The notes under the pieces: model-generated
What the model was told of the DNA's origin: nothing
Databases searched by the model: none
The model's input: only the letters and a program-made list of their open reading frames with translations
Translations under genes and position numbers: made by a program
Part shown: positions 1 through 10,017 of the stretch, piece by piece
Position numbering within the stretch: position 1 is the first letter of the stretch
How the letters are laid out: the number at the start of each line of letters is the position of its first letter
NCBI GenBank assembly: GCA_035771175.1
Contig: CM069596.1
Span: forward strand, 13,659,001-13,723,000
DNA length: 64,000 nt
Direction: 5' to 3'
DNA from: Paratinospora sagittata
Lineage: Eukaryota; Streptophyta; Magnoliopsida; Ranunculales; Menispermaceae

Positions 1-360
1 TAAAAATAATAAAATTATAAACTATTTTCATTAAAATAATAAAATTATTTTCTTAAAAAAATGTGAATTATTTGTATAAAAAATACCAAAATTATATTGT
101 ATTTAGAATAATAAATTCTAATTATAATTTTTTTTTAAAAATGAAAAAGTTATTTTTATTAAAAATGATAAATTTATTTTTACTAAAAAATAATAATTTC
201 TTTTTTCATTTTTGAATGAAAGTTATATTTATGAGAAATATTAAAAATAATAAGATTATAAATTATTTACATAAATATAATGAAATATTTTTTATAAAAA
301 ATAATAAAATTATTTTATCTTAAAAATAATAAATTATTTTTAATTAAGAACAAAAGAGTT
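1..360. other. AT-rich flank, no gene seen
   Basis: Very AT-rich sequence with many ATAAAATTAT-like words and homopolymer runs. No open frame of coding character and no element boundary is visible. It is probably intergenic DNA upstream of the MATE gene. Confidence 0.5.
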
Positions 361-494
361 TATTTTCTACATTCCACCACCGTTCCCCCAAAGACTAATT
401 AACTAATTATATAGTTTTCTTTAAAAAGCACGTATGATGTGTCAAAGTTAGTCAAAGCAAGGAATGGCTCACGGAGAGACACAACATAAGGTGC

Positions 495-500
495 CACGTG
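495..500 (+). promoter_or_regulatory. G-box (CACGTG)
   Basis: A palindromic CACGTG core about 660 bp upstream of the MATE start codon. Such cores commonly bind plant bZIP or bHLH proteins, and with flanking GCC/GAG this resembles an ABA- or stress-type G-box. Use in this promoter is inferred. Confidence 0.4.
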
Positions 501-866
501 GAGCACGTCTGTTCGTCTATCATACCATACTTCCCAACACCCGAATTACATGGATTCAACCAAAGAATCTAACTAACACAACCCTTTTCTAAGTAAGAAA
601 ACAAAACAACAATCAATCCTAGACCGAGGCCCACGCTCCTCCACATACCCCACTGCCACCTCATATTTTCAATCATTATTTTCAAAAATACCTTATTATC
701 TTTACGTGTGATTAATAGTGCTGTGGAAACTCACCTTCCACCCCCATGCCCTTGAGTGTCATTAGAGTGCCTCTAACCACACATTTATTGCATGATTTGG
801 ACATTTGGAAGCATAGTGTAAAAAACGAGTGTTCTACATGTGTTTTTAAAGTATTTTTCTTACGTG

Positions 867-1130
867 AGTGGTAGGTCATGCCACCAACCCCTCCCTCCCC
901 CATTCAAAAATACAATTTCTAGAAGCTTAATTAAATTTAACTATAATTAGATGAGAAAAAGGAAGAACAAGAATACGAAGAGGTTGAGTGATTTGTCGGC
1001 ATCCACCGTGCAGTGGTAGGTTACGCCACCAACACCCTCCCTCCCCCTCCAATTCAAAAATACAATTTCTAGAAGCTTAATTTAATTTAATTATATTTAG
1101 ACGAAAATAATAGGAAGAAAAAAAAAGAAG
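867..1130. repeat. Direct duplication (about 145-bp spacing) upstream of MATE
   Basis: Two diverged copies of one segment, starting at 867 and 1012. Each begins AGTGGTAGG, continues through CCACCAAC, CCTCCCTCCCCC and TTCAAAAATACAATTTCTAG, and ends in AAGCTTAATT plus an A/G-rich tail. Mismatches and small indels show it is not recent. The second copy lies directly before the start codon and probably forms the 5' leader. Confidence 0.8.
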
Positions 1131-1161
1131 AATTAGATTTTTTTTTTTTAAGAATAAAAAA

Positions 1162-4100
1162 ATGGAGGCTTCTTTGATCAATGGAGACTCCATGGAAGGA
1201 GGAGGAGGAAGAGTTGTTGAAGAGCAAGCGGTGGCGATCGGAGCAGCAGCAGGAGGAGGAGGAGGAGGAGGAGAAGGAGAAGGAGGAGGAGGAGGAGGAG
1301 GAGGAGCACGAGAAGGAGCACGAGAAGGAGCAGGAGAAGGAGGAGATTATCCACGGGTGAAGAGCTTCGCGGATGGGAAGAAGTTGTGTTGGATAGAAAC
1401 AAAGAAGCTATGGGCAATTGCAGCACCAATTGCATTCAACATTTTGTGTGTTTATGGAATCAATTCTTTCACACAGATCTTCATAGGTCATATAGGAGAC
1501 GTTCAGCTCTCCGCTGTTGCCATTGCCTTGTCCGTCATCTCTAACTTTTCTTTTGGATTTCTGGTACCTCCTTCCTTCCTCCGTTGTTTCTACTATATAT
1601 TCAATGTGATTTCATGGATCAATGTTCTTATTTATCATTCTTAAATGAGAGCTTTTATTACTAATATCTACATTATTCAAAGCATTGCATTTTCATTAAA
1701 CAATGAAAGGAATTCAAGGAGAAATATCTTTGAAGAATTCAAGAATAATTTTGAAAATTATTATGCAAAAAATGTAGCTTGGAATGGGAAGCGCGCTCGA
1801 GACACTATGCGGGCAAGCATTTGGAGCAGGACAAGTATATTTGCTTGGCATTTACATGCAACGTTCATGGATAATCTTAACAGTAACATGCGTCATCCTC
1901 TGCCCAATCTACATCTTTGCAGCCCCAGTCCTAAAGCTACTCGGCCAAGAAGATGAGATAGCCAATCTTGCAGGAACGTTTGCGATTCAAATAATTCCAC
2001 AGATGTTTTCACTTGCCATTAATTTCCCTACCCAAAAGTTCCTTCAAGCACAGAGCAAAGTTGCAGCTCTTGCTTGGATTGGCTTTGTTGCTCTTCTGTT
2101 CCATTTATTGTTGCTCTGGCTCTTCATCTATGCGTGTGGTTTTGGTGTTGCTGGTGCTGCTGCTGCATATAACATCTCAGGTTGGATTGTGGCACTTGCC
2201 CAAGTGGTTTATGTGGTGTATTTCTGTAAGGATGGATGGAGTGGGCTTTCTTGGTTGGCATTCCATGAGATATGGGGATTTGTTAGGCTCTCCCTTGCAT
2301 CTGCTGTTATGCTTTGCCTTGAAATTTGGTATATGATGGTTCTTGTTGTTCTCACTGGTCATCTTGGTAACGCCGTGATTGCCGTTGGATCTATTTCTAT
2401 CTGGTAACTTCCTAACTCTTCACAATTTTTTTTATTTTTTATTTTGTTATAAGTAGACTTTTATTTGACAAATGCTAAATAAACTGAAATTGCAACACCA
2501 AATGCCACAAATCTGCGCTTATTGCATAGTAGACTTTTAACCCTGGTTAAAGAAAGACAGCTATACAAAGAATTAAATCTATCTTTTTTATTTTTATTTT
2601 AAAGTAACATTAATAAAGTAAGATTCCCAAGCTAGTCGCATATTTTTCCAATAATATACACTATTTTTTAAGATAAAAATATTTCTCTATTCTTTGTTTA
2701 TTCTTTATTTAATTTTCTTTTATGAATAGAAAAAAAATCATTAGAAAAATATGTTCATTTTTTCCTTTTTATATTTAGATTATGAAATAGTTTATTTATT
2801 TATTTATCTATTATTCATTATTTTATAAAGAAATTTCTTTATGAGTTGCCTCGTAATTATCTTTTCAATCATAAATTTTTTATATATATTTTGTAATGGG
2901 CAACGTCATAACTTCTGAATCAAAAATTATTTCTTCAATGGTTTTTATTTATTTATAATGGACTCAAATTAATATATACTTCTCATTACTTTTAGATCAC
3001 TAACCATTATTATTCAAAAATAAATAAAAAGTGAAAAATAAATTTATGACTTCAAAAGGGGTATTTACTTAGCCCTTCACTAGAAAAATAGATAAAAATA
3101 ATTTTACGATAAAAGGGTACTTACCTAGCTACCCATAAAGAAAAATTATAAAGAATAATGAAGATTAATAAATACCCCTTTATTTCATGATTAATTGTTT
3201 AGTTTCTTTATAAAAATAGTATTTTAATTTCTTTATAAAGAATAAGGAAAGAATGGAGAGTAATAAATAAATAAAAGAATTAAACAATTTCATGATTAAA
3301 AATAATATTTATGATTGAAAATATGTTTATAATTCAAAAGAAGTTATTTTCGCACCCCGTGAGTAAAAATAAAAAAAGAATAAAGGTAAAACAAAGATTT
3401 TTTTTTTTCAAACTATGTACAACGTTGATAAGATACAAACTTACTTTAAACTGGGTTTATTACTTTAAACTACGCAGAAAATTACTTTATGCAAGAATGC
3501 AAAAGAGGAAAAATGGAATCATTAATTGGGTTCACTCTACATAAAACTTTAAGTTAAATTTAGAGGCTACTATGTAATAAATGCTACAAATCTAATGTGG
3601 CATTTGTTGTATCAGATTTGCGTCATTTAGTGTGGCAATTTCAAGTTGTATAGCATTGCACGTTTTATTTAGCTCTCACTTATTATGTTTTTTTGTTGGG
3701 ATATGAACAAGTTTATTACATAAATTAGAAGTTGGAATTAATTTCACCGTTATTAATATCAAAGCCTTTTTGAGTAAAACCCAACACTAAGGCTAGAAGT
3801 GGTTAAGTATTAGTATTAGTTGAGATTCAGTCCTATCCAACACCTTTAATATCACTTCACAAAGTATTCAAAAGGCTAAGTTCGATAATTTATATATTTT
3901 GTCAGTTTTAATTGTGTAAATTTGATTAATAGTTGTTTTATTTATAGTTTAAATTAATGTTTTTTTCTTTTTTGGTATTGTTTCAGCATGAATATTAATG
4001 GTTGGGAAGCAATGTTGTTCATTGGCATCAATGCTGCCATAAGGTAAAACAATCTAGCCTGTGACGTATGTTCTGCAGTAGAGAACAAATTATTTTTTCT

Positions 4101-5768
4101 TCATTGTTCATATATATATTAATATGTAATTTATGTTTCTAATTTCCTATTTCAGTGTACGAGTCTCAAATGAACTTGGATCAGGACACCCTAGAGCTGC
4201 TAAATATTCTGTAATTGTTGTGGTTCTTCAGTCTCTCTTTATTGGAATCTTCTTCATGGCTGTAATCTTGATATCAAGAGACCATTTTGCCGTCATTTTC
4301 ACCAACAGCAAAGACCTTCAAAAAGCTGTTGCTAAGCTAGCATACCTTCTTGGTGTTACCATGGTGCTTAACAGTGTCCAGCCTGTTATATCAGGTATCT
4401 ATTTATTTCCATCTATGCTTTGTGTTGTCTTATCACGAAGCTATTGCTAGTTTATTATGGTTATTCAAATCAGCAATTAAGTTAACAGGTGTTTATATAT
4501 ATATATCAATCCAAAAAAATTAAGCTTGGATAAATTTGAAATATAATTTGATTTCTTTTGTTTTAGGTGTTGCCGTTGGAGGTGGGTGGCAAGCGCTGGT
4601 TGCTTACATTAACTTGGGTTGTTATTATGTGTTTGGGCTCCCTCTTGGTTTCCTTCTTGGTTACAAAGTGAAATGGGGAGTGGAGGTAAATATCAAGCTC
4701 ATTTTTTTATTTTGACTCTTAGATAAAATTGCCCTTTTGTACATATGAAAGCCTTCCTTGCTCAATTGGAACTATCATCCCACTTATAAGCTATTAGGGG
4801 CGTTAATGGTTTTGGCCAAAATTGTAAAATCGAACTAAATTAATTTTTAACATTTTCATTTCAGGTTGCCGGTTGAGAATTTTAAAACTATAGTTACTCA
4901 AACCGAACCGATCATGTTAAAATCATAGTTTATGCCAAATATATCGTAATACATACTTGATACATAATCACAAGTATTGTCTTTGATGATAAAATTATAT
5001 ATTTTTATTACTTATATTTAAAATAAATATTATTATAGGTTGAATATCTAAATCGATTAACCCAATCAGAACCAAACCAACTTCATTTGGTTCGGTTTTG
5101 TCAAGTGATCAATTCAGTTCCGGTTTAAACACTAAACTAATCCAAACTGAACCAATGACACCCTAATGAGCTATAGAGTATTAAGCAGTACTAATTTTCT
5201 ATTGGGTAGTCCTTTTCTTGTTCCTCTTGGGTTACATTTTATTTTTCCATGTTAGTGACATAAATTTCATTAGCAAATGACATTTGAATTCCTTTATTGA
5301 AGTAATAAAACAAATATATATATATAGCTCATATTAACCAGCAGTGCATGTCCATTATATTTGTCCTCCCTAATGTCTATTTTCATACTCATTTCCATGA
5401 TAATTAATATTAATGTCTCCAGGGAATTTGGGCTGGCATGCTTTGTGGAACTGCTCTACAAACACTGATTCTATTGATAGTCCTCTGGAAAACCAACTGG
5501 AACAAGGAGGTTTTTTCCTTTTTTTTTTTTTTTGGGCAAAACTAGAGTGACAATTTTTAAAACGCCAATGGTTGTTCATCATTAATTGATTTTCCTCAAA
5601 TCACGTCCTAATACATGATTCGAGGAAACTAAGTGATATACAACCAATTATATATGTCTCAAAAGGTATATATATGTGTGAGAAGTTTCTAATTATCTCA
5701 AAATGTGGAAATTGCAGGCAGCACAGGCAGTGGAACGCGTCAAATTTTGGGGTGGTGTGGCTACTTAA
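1162..5768 (+). CDS. MATE/DETOXIFICATION efflux transporter, 7 exons
   Basis: Encodes a multidrug and toxic compound extrusion transporter, a membrane antiporter that exports or sequesters organic compounds in exchange for protons. Seven exons join at GT/AG sites: 1162-1563, 1778-2403, 3987-4043, 4156-4394, 4567-4685, 5423-5509 and 5718-5768, giving 526 residues, within the usual plant size. The signature GMGSALETLCGQAFGAGQ starts at residue 136 just after the exon 1/2 junction. Exon 2 carries several hydrophobic helices and NFPTQKFLQAQSK, exon 4 VRVSNELGSGHPRAAK and exon 5 SGVAVGGGWQ. From memory it looks closest to the Arabidopsis DTX29-35/TT12-like members; the substrate is unknown. Odd points: residues about 12-63 are a Gly/Glu-rich stretch encoded by a GGA/GAG repeat, the C-terminus after KFWGGVAT is short, and intron 2 (1583 bp) and intron 5 (737 bp) hold TE-like insertions. 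The frame is unbroken, so the gene looks functional. Confidence 0.93.
1195..1350 (+). repeat. GGA/GAG trinucleotide repeat inside MATE exon 1
   Basis: An interrupted (GGA)n tract with GAA and GCA variants, read in frame as a Gly/Glu/Ala-rich N-terminal extension ahead of the first helix. Family members normally have a short, non-repetitive cytosolic N-terminus here, so the tract is probably a microsatellite expansion tolerated in a disordered tail. Confidence 0.85.
2451..3681. mobile_element. Long-terminal-inverted-repeat element in MATE intron 2
   Basis: The left arm around 2486-2532 (GAAATTGCAACACCAAATGC ... TTGCATAGTAG) reappears inverted around 3567-3642 (CTACTATGTAATAA ... CAGATTTG ... 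GTGGCAATTTC). The right arm has an extra roughly 30-bp stretch that is itself inverted. Weaker inverted similarity continues outwards to about 2451 and 3681. The AT-rich interior has no transposase frame. Long arms suggest a Mutator-like or foldback non-autonomous element. No clear target duplication was found, so the outer limits are approximate. Confidence 0.5.
4795..5165. mobile_element. hAT-type MITE in MATE intron 5
   Basis: A 371-bp insert starting TAGGGGCGTTAATGG and ending CCAATGACACCCTA, so the termini are imperfect inverted repeats (TAGGG...CCCTA). The inside has inverted AACCGAACC / GGTTCGGTT words, typical of plant non-autonomous hAT elements. Flanks TAAGCTAT (4787-4794) and TGAGCTAT (5167-5174) form an 8-bp target duplication with one mismatch, as expected for hAT. 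No transposase is encoded. Confidence 0.72.
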
Positions 5769-7588
5769 ACAATATTTAGGTGCATCATATGAAAGCCTTT
5801 TGCTTTAAATTGATTTCCCAAGTACTTTTTGGGTTACATACAGTCAACCTTATTTTTTTTCTTCTATTTTTATTTAGTTCTAAGCAATTAATATTTATGT
5901 TGTAGGAATCCTCTAATTTTTTGTTAGATATAATTTCTAATTCGTAGTAAGTGGCTAGCTTCTTTGTTGTTTTCAGTAGAGTTCGATATGCTTTACAAAT
6001 TGACAGACTTACGCTTACATTTTAGATTTTGTTGATTATGTTTAGATATCGTTTGAACTATGACATGCTTAAAGAAGTACACTCGCCTTTAAGATAACAT
6101 TTTTAAAGTAGAAATAGCAAAATCAATATAAAATAATAAAAAATGCTATGGAGATTGAAATCTACACACTATTTAATACTTATCTGATGTATCAAGGCTT
6201 TACATCATATTGGTAGCTTTCTTGAAAAGATTGTTATATTGATAAATTAATGTTAAAATCTAATGTGACAGTGATTTGTAGCGATTAATGTATTAATTTT
6301 AATCTCCTAACATTGCTCTAAAATGATTGTTCAATAACAATAATAAGGGTATTTTTATTTTTTAAGTGATCTGATAAACAATTAAATGACTCATAAATGT
6401 TAAAAAATAAAATAGTTAATATAACATTAGAATTCATTACTAATATATTCTCGTAATTATAATAAAGTTAATTTAATTATTATATGTATGATTACATATA
6501 AGAGTAATGCAAGATAAACTCTATTTTTCAATTCCCAACTCATACAGATGTGGCGTAAACTTAAATACAACATAGAAAAAAAAAAATTCAAAGTAGTCAT
6601 AGACGGTTGCATCACACATTGCCACGTAAAACAATGTAGAGAAAGTTGTTGAGAATTGAGTTATTCGCTCATTTTTCAAAATATAATACATAAATATGCT
6701 TATTTATGGTTCTAGCCCAATATTAATATATTTAAATTGTGATTTGGATATATAAGGAATGTAAAACTAACTCTTTTTTGTTGTCCTTTTTTCTCTCTTC
6801 CATTTACATGTGGCTGTCAATATTAAACACTTGAAAATTATTTAATTTGTTTATTTTTTGAATTATTGATATAATTACTTAGTCCTATTACGTTGAGTCA
6901 AGGGAGAGCCGAAAAACAAAATAGAATTAATGAAAGGTGTGTGTGTGTGTATTTATATTTATTTATTTATTATGTTTACAATTTTCTTTGTAACTGATTT
7001 GTTTTAATTTATTTGTGGGATTTATTGTAATAGGTAATCTTAGATCGTCTTCCACAAGCCTCTTCATTTGCAACTTTTCCATGGAAGCCATTTATTTCAG
7101 ACTCTTCGAAGTATCAAAGATGTGTGTGCATGTAACAAGTACCAAGGTGATAATTAAGAGAATATCAAAGAATAAAAAAATGTCAGTTTATATTGGAGTA
7201 AATGAAGAAAGAAGATCATGCATGTGGAGTTGTATGAAAATAATGTGACAATTTTCTCTAAGCTAAATTGAAATTTCGTGAAATATATTTAAACCTCTTG
7301 TACGTGTTGTACTCTCTCTCTTTTTTTTGTTCGTACAGTTAGAGAAAGAAAAAAATGTCATATGTACAGATTTTTGTTTAAAGTTTAACAAAGCAGACAT
7401 TTTAATTAAATTGTATTCTCTACATGTTTAATCTGTTTACAGGTGGTGATATATATAAAAATTCTAAAAATATGTTACAGCTATAAGTTGGTTTTGGTGG
7501 AAAATCTGATTCTTGAGAAGATGAATTCAAATTTAAATTTTTGAAAATCTAGTGCAGCTAAGTTTGTTTTGGTGGAGAACTCGATTCT
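5769..7588. other. 3' flank of MATE gene, no further gene recognised
   Basis: AT-rich DNA after the MATE stop codon. The first few hundred bases probably include the 3' UTR, but no single poly(A) signal can be chosen. It contains a MITE-like inverted repeat (6141-6322), a short (GT)n/ATTT repeat near 6934-6970, and two diverged copies of a roughly 70-bp unit at about 7482-7600 (TTGGTTTTGGTGGAAAA / TTTGTTTTGGTGGAGAA). The small open frame at 7015-7248 has no recognisable content. Confidence 0.5.
6141..6322. mobile_element. Small MITE-like inverted-repeat element
   Basis: The left end AATGCTATGGAGATTGAAAT is matched in inverse by ATTTTAATCTCCTAACATTG at the right end, giving a roughly 180-bp non-coding element with about 20-bp imperfect inverted termini. 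No convincing target duplication. Family not assigned. Confidence 0.4.
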
Positions 7589-8020
7589 TTAGGAAATTCT
7601 CTCACAAGCCCCCCGCAAGACAGTGCCCTCATTGGAGATACCGATCTTGAGTCTTAGTTGTTGGAAAGGAAGAGAGGACAAAGGCTTGGTTAGAGCATCA
7701 ACCATTTGATCTGTGGAGGAGATGTGAAATACATTGAATGAACTACGAGCCACATACACAAAATGATAATCGATCAATACATGCTTCATCCTTGAGTGAA
7801 ATAGTTGATTAACAAAAAGATAAGTCACATTGATGTTGTCACAAAAACATCTGTGGAAGTGACGAACATGTGATATGCAGATCATTTAGTAAATTTTTAA
7901 TCCAAAGTAATTTTGCAACACATGAGGCAAGTACTCTATACTATGCTCAGTTGAAGAATGAGCAAAAGTCTTTTTGTTTCTTTCTACACCAAGAAATAGC
8001 ATTACCACCAAGGTAAACCA
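7589..8020 (-). pseudogene. Ty1/copia RNase H C-terminal fragment
   Basis: Minus-strand translation matches the end of a copia polyprotein. Distal part in one frame: CDNINVTYL, then FHSRMKHVLIDYHFV and ISSTDQMVDALTKPLS, ending IGISNEGTVLRGA. Further upstream on the minus strand are degraded words like NAISWCRKKQ and a LLWL-type remnant, in frames broken by stops. The catalytic Asp of the last RNase H motif (CDN) is visible. The rest of the element is absent, so this is a 5'-truncated relic, now next to the LTR of element A1. Confidence 0.8.
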
Positions 8021-8123
8021 TAAAAAGTTGATATTGATGTACGATCATCATGATTCTTGGCGTAGCTTGCATTGTGAAAGTAGTAACATTGAGATTTTGA
8101 TGGCATTTAAGAAAGACACCAAG

Positions 8124-9777
8124 TGTAACAACCTTGGTTTACACACACAAAAGAATAAAAAATAAAAAAAATATGGGTATTGTCCGTTCGGACATAAATT
8201 TTTTATAAAAGGGGCCACTGCCTTCCCTCATTTCTCACGCCACAACTTGCTCCCCTCCTCTCTCTTTAGATTAGTTTCCTTCACTCTTTTTGTCATCTTT
8301 TATTTTATTTTTCAGACTCTCTTTTAGAGATTTTCTTTGCGGTACAAAAAGGTTCTTCTCGAAACGAAGAAGCAAAAAATAAATAAATAAACTCAATTTA
8401 TTTAATTTATAAACTCAATACATTACACTAGCTGATTACCAGCCGTGGGATCAAAAAATCAATACTGGACAGATGTTGCAATCCAATTCATTCCCTTTGA
8501 TACGATTCTGGAAGAGAATAACAAACTGAACTTTCTAAAGAAGTATTCCCAACGGTAGTCTGATTCTCTGTCAATTCTATTATGTCAAACAGAACATGGC
8601 CACCTGGATCTTGTAAATGACATGGCTCACGTGTTGTTAAATGAGTTGTCTTGACATGAAATGATTCTAACCATTCCATCCATTTCGACTCTCCACATGT
8701 TCCATATATATTTTGAATTTTAAATTAGAAGTAATTATATCTTTTTAAATTAAATTTTTTTATTTATTTATCATTATGTCTATTATTCACTAACGCTATA
8801 TTATTGTGTATAATATTCATACATATCATACTCATGCCTTAATATTTCGAGTTTACGTATTACACTGTTATTACGTCGGATTAGTAGTCAATTTGACTAA
8901 ACCAGACTTAGTCTTGTCCTCAGTAACTTTAAATAGTGAACGAGAGGCAACTTGCTGCTTTAGAAGACTTGATATTTAAGCGGGACATTTTGTTCCCACC
9001 TCTCGACCTGGGAACTGGTCTTGTTGGTGCCATTAAAAGTTGTCTGCTTATACTAGACATTCTAACAATGCACGTGGTGATGCTAACCCTGATAAACATC
9101 ACCAGACGCTGCCAAATCATGTCTAATGTAAGTAAAAATTGGATCCACACATGTACAATCATCATACATAAAATAAGAACCACCTAGGAACGTAAGTGGT
9201 CTGTGATCTATAAATTATTTATTGGTGCAATTGTGCCCACTATTATTGATGTTTGTCCTAGAAATGGACGTACAATGTGAACCCAGGTTAACTGGAGATG
9301 GATATTTGTACGTGAACCTAGGCCGATATACGGTCACAGTCATTATGAGATGATGTTGTGTATATTTACCTGTTAAGCTATGTTGCACTGTTTATGATGC
9401 TGTATTGTGTATATTTAATTTATAATTATGATGTTTTCTTTATTAATTCTCATATTCACGAACTATTTTATCCACTGGGCAATAGCTCATCCCGTTGCTA
9501 ACCATTTTACTTGAGTCTAGAGTGGATTGGGCGGAGGTGTTTTGGGCCCTCATTTTGTACTCCCTTACTTATTTGTTTAATTAGTCAGGAAAATTTTTGG
9601 GAGGATGTTCCCTACAGTTCCAAACCGCCTACATTCTGTACAAAATACATTTTGAAATTAATAAAAATAGACTTTCACTTGAATTGTGTACCTGCGCCCT
9701 CGATAACTGTTATAATGCATTCGCGCCCCGCCTGTGAGTATTCCGTCGGTTTAGGTGCGTCCGGGCAGGGTGTGACA
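8124..9777 (+). repeat. 5' LTR of A1
   Basis: Starts TGTAACAACCTTGGTTTACA and ends GGGCAGGGTGTGACA, so it has TG...CA ends. It is collinear with the A4 LTR (61673-63031, inverse), except that about 8387-8755 is foreign sequence replacing roughly 110 bp. TATA-like TTTTATAAAAGG lies about 85 bp from the start, meaning a very short U3. The 75-bp internal repeat doubled in the A2 and A3 LTRs is single here. Confidence 0.85.
8387..8755 (-). other. Insert in A1 LTR with an unidentified coding-like fragment
   Basis: Sequence absent from the other family A LTRs, flanked by AT-rich ends that are roughly inverted (TAAATAAATAAACTC near 8391; TTTTTTTATTTATTTA near 8755). On the minus strand 8488-8679 is open for 63 codons with non-repetitive composition, including HVKTTHLTTREPCHLQDPGG and VGNTSLESSVCYSLPESYQ. 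I do not recognise the protein. It may be a host exon fragment captured by a non-autonomous element, or a chance frame. Confidence 0.4.
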
Positions 9778-9780
9778 TTT

Positions 9781-9795
9781 AATAGTATCAGAGCA
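9781..9795 (+). other. Primer-binding site of A1 (initiator tRNA-Met type)
   Basis: Three bases after the LTR end lies ATAGTATCAGAGCA, one change from the TGGTATCAGAGC used by many plant gypsy elements to prime with initiator tRNA-Met. Confidence 0.7.
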
Positions 9796-10017
9796 AAAGG
9801 TTCACGGCCCGCCCAAAGCCACCACTTAGGAGAAACAAAAAAAAAAATATATATATATATATAATTTGTTGCTAATTAGAAATTTAGATGAAATGCTGGC
9901 AAAAACATCAAGAGAAAAGTAGAAAATATTGTCCAACGAGCAAAAACATAAATCTTAAAAATTTTAGTAATGCATTTTTATGCATTTTACAAGTTTTATA
10001 TTCTTTTCAGTAAGAAA

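Larger units (their letters stand above)
361..1161 (+). promoter_or_regulatory. Upstream/promoter region of the MATE gene
   Basis: About 800 bp between the AT-rich flank and the ATG at 1162, without a credible open frame. It holds a CACGTG G-box at 495-500, within GCCACGTGGAG, the type of core bound by bZIP/bHLH factors in plants. Closer to the gene lies a direct duplication (867-1130). No TATA box or transcription start can be fixed from sequence alone, although ATTATATTTAGA near 1091 is TATA-like. Confidence 0.5.

Noticed and set aside
1178..1435. Minus-strand poly-Leu open frame
   Set aside because: It is the reverse reading of the GGA/GAG repeat in MATE exon 1.
1645..2336. Plus-strand frames overlapping MATE exon 2 (1645-1956, 2013-2336)
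   Set aside because: Out of phase with the exon that gives a clean MATE protein; no independent features.
7015..7248. 77-codon plus-strand frame downstream of MATE
   Set aside because: No recognisable domain, start context or repeat family; compatible with chance in AT-rich DNA.
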